64,000 nt of DNA from JBAOHV01 sp963714875 (GTDB lineage Bacteria; Actinomycetota; Acidimicrobiia; Acidimicrobiales; Microtrichaceae): NCBI GenBank assembly GCA_963714875.1, contig CAVQQI010000002.1:124001-188000 (forward strand). Direction: 5' to 3'. The notes beneath the pieces were generated by a model. It worked only from the letters and a program-made list of their open reading frames with translations, ran no database searches and was not told the origin of the DNA. Below, in pieces: positions 1-7,134 of this stretch; position 1 is the first letter of the stretch, and the number at the start of each line of letters is the position of its first letter. The translations under genes were made by a program, and so were the position numbers.

Positions 1-2
1 CG

Positions 3-119
3 TCGTACCGGGTCGTGGTCAGCGCGGTGTCGGGCATCGGCGACGGCTGCGCCCCCGAGCAGCCCGAGTTCGAGCGCGAGAACGTCGCCGAGACCGACGG
101 CACACTCCAACTGCCCTGA
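3..119 (+). CDS. C-terminal fragment of an unidentified protein
   Basis: The window opens inside a gene. The last 38 codons are readable and end at a TGA at 117-119; the fragment contains SAVSGIGDGCAP and ends DGTLQLP. Too little is present to name a family. It runs in the same direction as the metallophosphatase that follows, with a gap of about 25 bases. A real coding end is likely from the in-frame stop and GC-rich third positions, but this is an inference from a short piece. Confidence 0.45.
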   Translation, partial: SYRVVVSAVSGIGDGCAPEQPEFERENVAETDGTLQLP

Positions 120-143
120 GCGAGCACGAATCACGTTCACCCG

Positions 144-1526
144 GTGGCAGAGTGGTCCGATGCCACGCGCCGCCCGAGACCTGACGTGATCCCGCCCCTC
201 TCGAGCGCAGGGGCCTCGCTCTCCTCGGGCACCCGACGAGCCTGGAGCGACACGCTGAGGAAGGCAGCGCAGTGGGCCGACGAGCGCGACGCGGATGCCG
301 GCGCCGACACCCCTGCCGCTGTGGCGTGGTGGGCGGCGACGAAGGCCGGGCTCGGACTCGCCGCCGCACCGCTGACGCTGCCCACGCTGACCGCGGCCGC
401 GGCGCACGCGACCCGCATCGCGAACGACCGCATCACCCGGTTCCCCGACCACCTCCACGCACTCGCCGAGGGCCGCGAGCCACCGCTGCCCGGTCACCGA
501 ACGCTGCGACGCCCCGCTGGCGAGCGCTACCTGATCACCTCGGACCTGCACCGCTGCATCCCCGGCCGACTGGACTGGCCCGGTCGCCAGGGCGTCAAGG
601 ACCTGTACCTGGCGGTGATCGCCGGGTACGCGCAGGAGGGGTGGCACCTGATCGAGAACGGCGACGTCGAGGACTTCTGGATGGTCGGCGGATCGACCTG
701 GGGAGCGGTCTACGACGTCGCGTACCTGACCGGATCCGCCATCGGCCCAGGACGGACGGGCGCTCGCCGACAGGTGTTGACCGAGCAGCTCGATCGCATC
801 GTCGCCAACAACGCCGAGATCTACGACCTGCTGCGAGAGGGCTACGGACGCGACGGGCGCTACCACCGCACCATGGGCAACCACGACGACGTCTACGCCG
901 ACCCGGGCCTGGTCGAACGACTCGGCCACCACCTGCCCGGGGTCGAGGTCGCGGACACGATCCTGTTGTCGGACGCGCCGCAGGACACCGGCATCGCCGA
1001 GGTCGATGCCGTCGTGGCACACGGGCACCTGACCGACCCGTGGAACGGCCACGGGTTCGCGACGCTCGGGCACTACGTCACCTGGCTCGCCACCGGACTG
1101 GACGACCTGCCTGGCGCTCGTCGCATGGAGCAGCTCCCCATGGATGGGCTCTCACGGCTGTTGGACGGCCGTGCCCGCAACCGCCTCATCCAGATCGGTT
1201 CGCGCTACGGCGGCAACCGCCGTTTCGACAGCCTGGACGAGGAGCGTCTGTTCGCTGCGCTGCGCGAGGACGAACCGCAGGACAGCTGGCCCTGGCTCGT
1301 CTACGGCCACACCCACTTCCCCATGCTGCGCCCGCTCGACTCGCAGGACCGCCCGGTGCGCTACGCCAACTCCGGCTGCGGGGTGCTGAACGGCGCGATC
1401 AGCGCACTCGAGTGGGACAACTCCGACCCTGAGCACCCGCTGCGGCTCGTGGTGTGGCGCTCGACCCCCGACGGTCCTCGACGCATCGAGCTGGTGCCCG
1501 ACGGGGAGTCGCTGCAGCCGGTCTGA
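144..1526 (+). CDS. Calcineurin-like metallophosphatase
   Basis: A 460-residue protein carrying the ordered metal-binding motifs of the calcineurin-like phosphoesterase superfamily: SDLH near residue 133, GD near 173, GNHDD near 245, a lone histidine in AHGH, and the closing GHTH near 394. This family hydrolyses phosphomono- or diesters with a two-metal centre; the substrate cannot be told from sequence. The first 120 residues before the catalytic domain are alanine-rich and of unknown role, so the GTG start at 144 is provisional and a later start is possible. No signal peptide is apparent, which suggests a cytoplasmic enzyme. It converges on dut, with 22 bases between the stops. Confidence 0.8.
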   Translation: MAEWSDATRRPRPDVIPPLSSAGASLSSGTRRAWSDTLRKAAQWADERDADAGADTPAAVAWWAATKAGLGLAAAPLTLPTLTAAAAHATRIANDRITRFPDHLHALAEGREPPLPGHRTLRRPAGERYLITSDLHRCIPGRLDWPGRQGVKDLYLAVIAGYAQEGWHLIENGDVEDFWMVGGSTWGAVYDVAYLTGSAIGPGRTGARRQVLTEQLDRIVANNAEIYDLLREGYGRDGRYHRTMGNHDDVYADPGLVERLGHHLPGVEVADTILLSDAPQDTGIAEVDAVVAHGHLTDPWNGHGFATLGHYVTWLATGLDDLPGARRMEQLPMDGLSRLLDGRARNRLIQIGSRYGGNRRFDSLDEERLFAALREDEPQDSWPWLVYGHTHFPMLRPLDSQDRPVRYANSGCGVLNGAISALEWDNSDPEHPLRLVVWRSTPDGPRRIELVPDGESLQPV

Positions 1527-1548
1527 GCTACGGCTGTCCGGACCGATC

Positions 1549-1986
1549 TCAGCGGCCGGTGTGACCGAAGCCGCCGTCGCCACGCTCGGTGTCGTCCAGC
1601 TCGTCGACCTCGACGAAGTCGACGTGCTCGACCGCCTGGATGACCAACTGCGCGATCCGCTCGCCGCGCTCGATCATGAACGCGTCGGCCGGATCGGTGT
1701 TGACCAGCAGCACCTTCAGCTCGCCGCGGTAGTCGGCGTCGATGAGCCCCGGGGTGTTCAGACAGGTCACACCGTGGCGCAGGGCGAGCCCGCTGCGTGG
1801 CTGGATGAACCCCGCGTAGCCCCGTGGGATGGCCACCGCGACGCCGGTGGGCACGAGCGCCCGACCACCGCCGGGCAGCAGGGTGACCGCCTCGGTGGCA
1901 CGCAGGTCGACCCCCGCATCGCCAGGCTTGGCGTAGGCCGGCAGCGGCAGTTCCGGATCGAGTCGACGCACGGGGACCTGGAGCAC
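1549..1986 (-). CDS. dut: dUTP diphosphatase (dUTPase)
   Basis: Hydrolyses dUTP to dUMP and pyrophosphate, keeping uracil out of DNA and feeding dTMP synthesis. All five motifs of the trimeric dUTPase family are visible: DAGVDLRA, PRSGLA, the catalytic aspartate region GLIDADYRGE, RIAQLV, and the glycine-rich C-terminal motif RGDGGFGHTG, which closes over the active site. The length of 145 residues is normal. The GTG at 1986 was chosen because it places the start directly before VPVRRLDPELPLPAYA, where the family normally begins; the open frame continues far upstream, but that stretch is antisense to orn. The gene diverges from orn with a 60-base gap. Confidence 0.93.
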   Translation of the reverse strand: MLQVPVRRLDPELPLPAYAKPGDAGVDLRATEAVTLLPGGGRALVPTGVAVAIPRGYAGFIQPRSGLALRHGVTCLNTPGLIDADYRGELKVLLVNTDPADAFMIERGERIAQLVIQAVEHVDFVEVDELDDTERGDGGFGHTGR

Positions 1987-2046
1987 GCAGCGGAGGATAG
2001 CGGGCCCCGGTTCGGGATCTACGGCTGCGCCCCGTAGCCTGTCGCC

Positions 2047-2649
2047 GTGCTCGCCTGGATGGATCTCGAGATGACCGGACTGGATGCGACCAGCGATGTG
2101 ATCGTCGAGATCGCCACGCTGATCACCGACGACGACCTGAACATCGTCGCCGAAGGACCCGACCTGGTGGTCCACGCCACAGAGGAGCAGCTCAGCGGCA
2201 TGGAGCAGATCGTGGTCGACATGCACACCTCGAGCGGGCTGCTCGACGAGATCCGCTCGTCCACCATCACCCTCACCGAGGCCGGCGATGCCACCCTGGA
2301 GTTCCTGAAGGCCCACATCCCCGAGCCCCGCACCGTGCCGTTGTGCGGCAACTCGATCGGCATGGATCGCCGCTTCCTGGTCGCCTACCTGCCAGAGGTC
2401 GAGGAGTTCCTGCACTACCGGTCCGTGGATGTCTCCACCATCAAGGAGCTCGCCCGCCGCTGGTACCCCCGGGACCTCGCCGAGTTCCGCAAGACCAGCT
2501 CGGCACACCGGGCGATGGACGACATCCGCCAGTCGGTCGAGGAGCTCAGGTACTGGCGCGAGCGGGTGTTCCTCCCCGTCCCGGAGTCAGACGGTGTGGA
2601 CGACACCGACCGCACGGACCAGACCGACGGCACCGCCGCCACGGCCTGA
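2047..2649 (+). CDS. orn: Oligoribonuclease
   Basis: A 3'-to-5' exoribonuclease of the DEDDh family that finishes RNA decay by degrading two- to five-nucleotide fragments, including pGpG from cyclic-di-GMP turnover. The N-terminus WMDLEMTGLD carries the DxE pair. CGNSIGMDRRFL supplies the second aspartate, and the C-terminal SAHRAMDDI holds the final histidine and aspartate. The length of 200 residues is typical; the last 20 residues form an acidic, threonine-rich tail (DDTDRTDQTDGT) that looks lineage-specific. GTG start at 2047. The MBL hydrolase gene begins 7 bases after the stop, so the two are probably co-transcribed. Confidence 0.93.
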   Translation: MLAWMDLEMTGLDATSDVIVEIATLITDDDLNIVAEGPDLVVHATEEQLSGMEQIVVDMHTSSGLLDEIRSSTITLTEAGDATLEFLKAHIPEPRTVPLCGNSIGMDRRFLVAYLPEVEEFLHYRSVDVSTIKELARRWYPRDLAEFRKTSSAHRAMDDIRQSVEELRYWRERVFLPVPESDGVDDTDRTDQTDGTAATA

Positions 2650-2656
2650 GCCGACG

Positions 2657-3763
2657 ATGCGCCAGGAGCAGCTTCCCCCCGAGGACGGGGCCACCGAGGT
2701 CGCCCCCGGCGTGGTGCGTGTGCAGCTGCCGATCATGCTGCCCGGACTCGGGCACGTGAACTGCTACGTGCTCGAGGACGACCGTGGGGTCACCCTGGTC
2801 GATCCCGGCCTGCCCGGACCCGAGGCGCATGCAGAGCTCACCCGCCGCCTGTCCTCCGCCGGCTACCCGATCGAGCGGGTGCACACCGTGCTGGTGACGC
2901 ACTCGCATCCCGACCACTTCGGTGGCGCCGGGCGGCTGAAGGCCGAGCACCGCTGCGACGTCGTCGCCCACGAGGCGTTCTCGACTCCGTTCACCGCCGA
3001 CCCGCTGACCGACGGGGACCTCGACGAGCTGGTCGACGTCGGATCCGAGGCACCCGAGCGTCCGACCACGCTGCGCGAGGTGCTGTTCGGTCACGGTGAC
3101 CTGCCGGAGATCCCGCCGCGCATCACCCCGTGGGGCGGCGAGGGGTTCCGACCCTCGCCGGCCGAGCTGGAGCACATGCGCAACTGGGACCAGCTGTCGA
3201 AGGAGGGGCTGCTGTCGCTCGACCCCACGGTGCGGGTCGGCGACGACGAGGTGCTGCGCCTCGGCACCGGCGAGTGGCTCGTGGTCCACACACCGGGCCA
3301 CACCGGTGACCACATCTGCCTGTTCGACCCGGTGCACGGCACACTGCTGTCCGGTGACCACGTCCTGCCCACGATCACGCCCCACATCTCGGGAATGGCG
3401 CCCGGATCCGACTCGCTGGCCCAGTTCTTCGCCGCACTGGAGCGGGTCGCCGCGATCGACGGCGTGACCCGGGTCCTGCCGGCACACGGTCTGCCCTTCT
3501 CGGACCTGACCGGTCGCGTCGATGAGATCATCGAGCACCACGGCGAACGACTCGCCCTGCTGGCCGGCATCGCCGACGAGCTCGGCGATGCGGACGTGAC
3601 CAGCTACTCCCACCGCCTGTTCCGCGAGCGTTCGTGGGGACCGATGGCCGAGTCCGAGACCTTCGCCCACCTCGAGCACCTTCGGCTCCAGGGGCGGGTC
3701 AGCGCGCGCCGCGACGATCTCGGTCAGCTGCGCTACAGCCCGGTCGACCAGCCCGCCGCCTGA
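2657..3763 (+). CDS. MBL-fold metallo-hydrolase
   Basis: A 368-residue metallo-beta-lactamase-fold protein with the dinuclear zinc motif HSHPDHFGGA, the second histidine in HTPGHTGDH, an aspartate in LLSGDHVLP and the closing histidine in VLPAHG. The C-terminal 70 residues resemble the winged-helix extension (HLEHLRLQGRV) of LACTB2-like hydrolases. Substrates in this group include thioesters, glutathione adducts and nucleic acids, so the specific function is open. The ATG at 2657 is used because the earlier part of the frame overlaps orn and does not resemble the family. It probably forms a transcription unit with orn. Confidence 0.82.
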   Translation: MRQEQLPPEDGATEVAPGVVRVQLPIMLPGLGHVNCYVLEDDRGVTLVDPGLPGPEAHAELTRRLSSAGYPIERVHTVLVTHSHPDHFGGAGRLKAEHRCDVVAHEAFSTPFTADPLTDGDLDELVDVGSEAPERPTTLREVLFGHGDLPEIPPRITPWGGEGFRPSPAELEHMRNWDQLSKEGLLSLDPTVRVGDDEVLRLGTGEWLVVHTPGHTGDHICLFDPVHGTLLSGDHVLPTITPHISGMAPGSDSLAQFFAALERVAAIDGVTRVLPAHGLPFSDLTGRVDEIIEHHGERLALLAGIADELGDADVTSYSHRLFRERSWGPMAESETFAHLEHLRLQGRVSARRDDLGQLRYSPVDQPAA

Positions 3764-3784
3764 CGAACCCGGAACGGATTCGGT

Positions 3785-3820
3785 AATTCCCTTGACGGGT
3801 CCGCATGCGGGTGGTTCCCT
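3785..3820 (+). promoter_or_regulatory. Candidate autoregulated whiB7 promoter
   Basis: TTGACG at 3792-3797 makes a good -35 element. AATT lies at 3785-3788, exactly three bases upstream. A weak TTCCCT lies 17 bases downstream of the -35. In mycobacteria, WhiB7 bound to the primary sigma factor activates promoters through an AT-hook contact just upstream of the -35, and it controls its own gene this way. The placement fits, but no transcription start is known here. Confidence 0.45.
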
Positions 3821-3853
3821 CTCCCAACGGCATTCCCGCCGTCGAAGGAGCCC

Positions 3854-4072
3854 GTGGCCGACATGTTCACCGTGACGCACACCCATCAGGACGCCACGTG
3901 GCGTACCGATGCGCGCCGTGACGCCACCGGTGGGACCTACCCGACCGTGCTCGGCAACCGTTCCTCGCTGGACTGCGAGCACCGCACCGAGCCGTCCGCC
4001 ACGACGCCGTTCACCAACAAGGTGAACTTCCTGGCCATTGCGCCGACCCGACGGGGAGCCCCTCCGCTGTAG
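3854..4072 (+). CDS. whiB7 leader ORF (72 codons)
   Basis: A short GTG-initiated frame preceded by GAAGGAG, encoding a peptide with no recognisable domain that starts MADMFTVTHTHQDATW. It sits between a promoter-like element and an intrinsic terminator, upstream of a WhiB7-type gene. That is the place held by the regulatory upstream ORF known for whiB7/wblC. Its codons 65-69 (ACC CGA CGG GGA G) are complementary to the 5' arm of the terminator and to CTCC just before it, so a ribosome finishing the ORF would cover the antiterminator arm. The peptide is probably less important than the act of translating it. A role as an independent small protein cannot be excluded. Confidence 0.65.
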   Translation: MADMFTVTHTHQDATWRTDARRDATGGTYPTVLGNRSSLDCEHRTEPSATTPFTNKVNFLAIAPTRRGAPPL

Positions 4073-4113
4073 CGACACCGCTCAGCGCAGGCAGGACTCC
4101 AGAGCCGTCGGGT
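4046..4113 (+). promoter_or_regulatory. Antiterminator arms of the whiB7 leader
   Basis: ACCCGACGG at 4046-4054 is perfectly complementary to CCGTCGGGT at 4105-4113. The adjoining GGAG (4055-4058) pairs with CTCC (4097-4100), leaving only AGAG bulged. This 13-pair structure would consume the 5' arm of the downstream terminator. The first arm lies within the last codons of the leader ORF, so its availability depends on where ribosomes are. The base pairing is read directly; its regulatory use is inferred from the known whiB7 mechanism. Confidence 0.6.
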
Positions 4114-4140
4114 GACCACCCGGCGGCTCTTGTCGTTTTT
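4101..4140 (+). terminator. Intrinsic terminator/attenuator before whiB7
   Basis: A 13-pair stem (4101-4113 with 4118-4130, one G-U pair) closed by the loop GACC is followed by TGTCGTTTTT. This is one of the few hairpins in the window with a proper U-tract. It ends 50 bases before the whiB7-like start codon, so it must be bypassed for that gene to be expressed. Confidence 0.8.
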
Positions 4141-4190
4141 CCCGAGCCGACCTGCGCGACACCTACGACCACGACCACCCAGGAGCACTC

Positions 4191-4559
4191 ATGACCACCC
4201 TCGAACGACTCGATCCGGCACTCGCAACGGACCTCGGCCTCGGCGAGCCCGACACGTGGATGGCGACAGCGGCATGCCGCGAGCTGGACACCGCACTGTT
4301 CTTCTCCGACGAGCTCGACGACATCGCCGAGGCGAAGCGAGCGTGTTTGGCGTGCCCAGTCAGGGGCCGATGTCTGGACGCCGCGGTGGAACGCGGCGAG
4401 CAGTACGGCGTCTGGGGCGGGCACCTCTTCGTGGCCGGACGCATCGTGTTGTCCAAGCGTCGACGCGGCCGGCCCCCCAGGACACCTCGCCCCGGCGACA
4501 CCCTGCCCGAGGTCGAGGTGCCGGAGGTCTACCGCCAGCTGGTCACCGCAGGCGTGTGA
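4191..4559 (+). CDS. whiB7: WhiB7-like transcriptional regulator
   Basis: A 122-residue iron-sulphur WhiB protein. The four cluster-binding cysteines are C29, C52, C55 and C61 (CLACP and GRCLDA), followed by the GVWGG turn at 73-77. A basic AT-hook, KRRRGRPPR, sits at 89-97. The AT-hook directly after a GRIV segment is what separates WhiB7 from other WhiB proteins; it binds AT-rich DNA upstream of target -35 elements while the cluster domain holds the sigma factor. WhiB7 switches on intrinsic resistance to ribosome-targeting antibiotics. The C-terminal 20 residues after the hook are longer than in mycobacteria. The start ATG follows AGGAG. Leader ORF and terminator upstream match the family's attenuation control. 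Confidence 0.85.
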   Translation: MTTLERLDPALATDLGLGEPDTWMATAACRELDTALFFSDELDDIAEAKRACLACPVRGRCLDAAVERGEQYGVWGGHLFVAGRIVLSKRRRGRPPRTPRPGDTLPEVEVPEVYRQLVTAGV

Positions 4560-4627
4560 GCCACACAGGCCGATCCGGTGGTCAGCAACGCTCGCCGACC
4601 TGACCAGTGGTGACCCCTGTCGATACG

Positions 4628-4659
4628 GTGGGGGGTCGAGACCCCCCGGCCCCCCACCG
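4628..4659 (+). terminator. GC-rich hairpin after whiB7
   Basis: GGTGGGGGG (4628-4636) can pair with CCCCCCACC (4651-4659). The inner GGGGGGTC/GACCCCCC offers a competing stem. No U-tract follows. It may end whiB7 transcription or insulate the thioredoxin-like gene that starts at 4698. Confidence 0.35.
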
Positions 4660-4697
4660 CGGCTCCGACGATTCGTCCCAGCCAGCATCGAGCCACC

Positions 4698-5360
4698 ATG
4701 ACCGACCTCGACGACACCAGCGTTGCGACCCCCGAGCCGCCCCGATCCCGATCCAGAGGGCTGGGCGTCGGACCGGTCGGGCTGTTCGTGATCACCGCCG
4801 TCGCGCTGCTCATCGCCGCGGTGGTGGGTCGCGTCGCGCTCGAGGCGCTCGACGAGGACCCCATCGACATCCAGGAGATGCTCGACGCCTCCACGAAGGC
4901 ACCGCTGGTGACCGACACCGATGCCCGCGCCGAGATCGGCGAACCTGCACCGAACGTCCGACTCGAGTACCTCGACGGCGGGGTACAGGACCTGGCCGAG
5001 GTCGCGGGAGTCGGCACCCCGGTGGTGCTGAACTTCTGGTCGTCGACCTGCATCCCGTGTCTCAACGAGATGCCGGCGTTCGAAGAGGTCAGCCAGGAGC
5101 TCGATGACGACGTCGAGTTCATCGGCATCGGCGTGACCGACACCGAGCAGGCCGGCAAGGAGATGGTCGAGCGCACCGGGGTCACCTACCGCAACGCCCG
5201 CGATCCCCGCTCGGAGATCTTCGCGGTGTTCGGCGGCATCGCCCTTCCGCGCACCGTGTTCATCTCGGCCGACGGCACCGTCGCCGCCACCCACTCCGGG
5301 GAGCTCTCGGCTGACGAACTGCGCACGCTGCTCGCCGAGAACGACATGCTGCCGGCGTGA
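4698..5360 (+). CDS. Membrane-anchored TlpA/ResA-like thioredoxin
   Basis: A 220-residue thiol-disulphide oxidoreductase. One membrane segment (about residues 25-50) tethers it outside the cytoplasm. After a linker comes a thioredoxin fold with the active site STCIPCLNEMP (CxxC near residues 118-121) and the cis-proline loop ALPRT. Such proteins reduce disulphides in extracytoplasmic substrates, classically apocytochrome c. The next gene, ccdA-like, overlaps the stop by four bases (GTGA), so the pair is co-translated: CcdA moves electrons across the membrane to this protein. No cytochrome c maturation genes are in view, so the final target is unknown. Confidence 0.87.
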   Translation: MTDLDDTSVATPEPPRSRSRGLGVGPVGLFVITAVALLIAAVVGRVALEALDEDPIDIQEMLDASTKAPLVTDTDARAEIGEPAPNVRLEYLDGGVQDLAEVAGVGTPVVLNFWSSTCIPCLNEMPAFEEVSQELDDDVEFIGIGVTDTEQAGKEMVERTGVTYRNARDPRSEIFAVFGGIALPRTVFISADGTVAATHSGELSADELRTLLAENDMLPA

Positions 5361-6286
5361 ACGCCAACCTGGCACTCGCGTTCTCCGCCGGCATGGTCGC
5401 CACAGTGAACCCCTGCGGGTTCGCAATGCTGCCCGCCTACCTGTCGTACTTCCTGGGGATCGAGGGCCAGGGTGGCACGGTCGGCGAGGACGGCAGCCCG
5501 GTACCGCCGCGAGCCCCCGTGACCCGAGCGCTGTCGGTCTCCGCCGCGGTGACCGCCGGCTTCCTCGTCGTGTTCGGGATCATGGGGTTCGCCTGGTCAT
5601 CGGTCTCGGGTCTGATCGGCACACGACTGCCGTACTTCACCCTGGTCGTCGGGGTCGCGCTCGTGGGGCTCGGCGTCGCGATGCTGCGGGGCTTCGAACC
5701 CGTCATCTCCCTGCCCAAGCTCGAGCTGGACTCGAACCGCCGCGAGCTGGGGTCGATGTTCCTCTACGGCATCTCCTACGCCGTGGCGTCACTCAGCTGC
5801 ACCATCCCGATCTTCATCGGCATCGTCTCGACCACGCTGGAGCGCGAGAGCTTCCTGGCCGGGGTCGCGACCTTCGTCGCCTACGGCCTCGGCATGGGCA
5901 TGACCCTGGCGATCCTGACGATCGGCGTCGCGCTCGCCCGCTCCGGGATCCTGCGGACCTTCCGACGGATCCTGCCCTACGTCAACCGCATCTCCGGCGG
6001 GTTCCTGATCGCCGCCGGCGCGTTCGTCGCCTACTACGCGTGGGTGGAGATCCAGGAGCTGGGCTCGGGGACGTCCTCACCCGTGGTCGACTTCTCCCGC
6101 GACCTGCAGAGCTCGATGCAGCGGTGGGTCGAGAGCGTCGGCGGCATGCGCCTTGCCCTCGGCGCCGGCATCGTGATCCTCGCCGCGGTGGCCATCACCT
6201 TGGTGTCCAGGTCCGGGAGCGGCGAGGCCGATGGGGACAACACGTCGGGCGATCGGACTGAGCCGGTCGACAACGACTCCGTCTAG
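5357..6286 (+). CDS. ccdA: CcdA/DsbD-type transmembrane electron transporter
   Basis: A 309-residue polytopic protein of the CcdA family, which carries reducing equivalents from cytoplasmic thioredoxin to thiol-redox proteins outside the membrane. The first redox cysteine lies in TVNPCGFAMLPAY and the second in SLSCTIPIF, each at the start of a hydrophobic helix, as in the family. There are six core helices plus a further C-terminal segment and a polar tail. The GTG start overlaps the upstream gene. The coding end is marked by an 18-bp tandem duplication that spans the stop codon; the last six codons DNDSV-stop are repeated just beyond it. Confidence 0.87.
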   Translation: MNANLALAFSAGMVATVNPCGFAMLPAYLSYFLGIEGQGGTVGEDGSPVPPRAPVTRALSVSAAVTAGFLVVFGIMGFAWSSVSGLIGTRLPYFTLVVGVALVGLGVAMLRGFEPVISLPKLELDSNRRELGSMFLYGISYAVASLSCTIPIFIGIVSTTLERESFLAGVATFVAYGLGMGMTLAILTIGVALARSGILRTFRRILPYVNRISGGFLIAAGAFVAYYAWVEIQELGSGTSSPVVDFSRDLQSSMQRWVESVGGMRLALGAGIVILAAVAITLVSRSGSGEADGDNTSGDRTEPVDNDSV

Positions 6287-6304
6287 GACAACGACTCCGT
6301 CTAG
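6269..6304. repeat. 18-bp perfect tandem duplication over the ccdA stop
   Basis: GACAACGACTCCGTCTAG occurs twice head to tail, at 6269-6286 and 6287-6304. Each copy contains the stop TAG. The second copy lies in the short gap before the carbonic-anhydrase-like gene. It looks like a recent replication slip or an assembly duplication. Confidence 0.9.
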
Positions 6305-6315
6305 GTTGACCATCC

Positions 6316-7029
6316 GTGCCGTACAGAGCGACCCTCAGTCGGGACTTCCCCGGCGCCGTCAGCTACGAGCGGTACCTGGCACGGGTCACCCGGGCAGTCA
6401 TGCCACTGGGCTTCGACCGGGAACACAGCTTCGCCGCGGTGTCGGTGTGTCGCGACGAGCTCGCCCAACCGCTGCTGCAGGCGGTCACCCGGCGCTGGGA
6501 CCAACCGTTCAACCTCGGGGGTCTGGGCGCGATCCCCTCGCTCGGTCGCACGGGCTGGCGCGCTGCGCTGTCGCACGTCCCCGACGACACACGCGGGCAC
6601 CTGATCGTGTTCGGCCTGCCCCACATCGGCATCGACCCCGAGGGCCACGTCGGTGAGAGCCTGCGCCGCCACCAGCACCGTGTGACGCCCACCTGCGGGG
6701 CGATGGTGGCGTTGCTCGACTCGCTCGGTCGGCCCGCCGAGCCGCTGCCACCGGGACTCGAGGATCACGAGGCCGAGCGACTCCGCACGGTGATCGCCGA
6801 ACACGCCGACCACCTGCCCGCGGACCTGCTCGAGCTCACCCGATTGGCCGCGAAGGCGGTCGAGACCGAGATGTGGTCGGAGCTGAACGCGCTCGAGGCC
6901 TTCCGGGCCATGGACATCGTGGTCATGTGCGGCATCCAGATCCACCTGCCCGACGAGGTGGACCACATCCTGTCGACCGCTGCGGCGTTCCAGGGTGTCG
7001 ACGGCGAACGCCGCCCGCTGGATCTCTGA
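6316..7029 (+). CDS. LCIB-like (theta-class) carbonic anhydrase
   Basis: A 237-residue protein resembling the limiting-CO2-inducible B protein family. The visible signature is VSVCRDE (C45, R46, D47), the glycine-rich NLGGLGAIPSLGRTGW, PHIGID (H103, D107) and PTCGAM (C127). In studied LCIB proteins a Cys-His-Cys zinc site and an Asp-Arg pair form a beta-carbonic-anhydrase-like centre; those residues are all retained. Carbonic anhydrases interconvert CO2 and bicarbonate. In algae LCIB serves CO2 capture; in a heterotroph it more likely supplies bicarbonate to carboxylases. Whether this bacterial form is active is not known. GTG start 29 bases after the ccdA stop. Homology rests on motif recall, so a search would be useful. 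Confidence 0.68.
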   Translation: MPYRATLSRDFPGAVSYERYLARVTRAVMPLGFDREHSFAAVSVCRDELAQPLLQAVTRRWDQPFNLGGLGAIPSLGRTGWRAALSHVPDDTRGHLIVFGLPHIGIDPEGHVGESLRRHQHRVTPTCGAMVALLDSLGRPAEPLPPGLEDHEAERLRTVIAEHADHLPADLLELTRLAAKAVETEMWSELNALEAFRAMDIVVMCGIQIHLPDEVDHILSTAAAFQGVDGERRPLDL

Positions 7030-7045
7030 TCGCCCGACCCGAACC

Positions 7046-7085
7046 GTGTCGCAGAACGCGCCGGTGACGGCGCGTTCTGCGACAC
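7046..7085. terminator. 17-bp perfect hairpin between convergent genes
   Basis: The arms 7046-7062 and 7069-7085 are exact reverse complements around the six-base loop GGTGAC. Neither side has a U-tract. It lies between the stops of the carbonic-anhydrase-like gene and pdxH, where a bidirectional terminator is expected. Confidence 0.7.
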
Positions 7086-7134
7086 AGTCCCGAGGTGAGG
7101 GGATGTGCGCAGTGCGATCGACGGGCAGCGAGAT

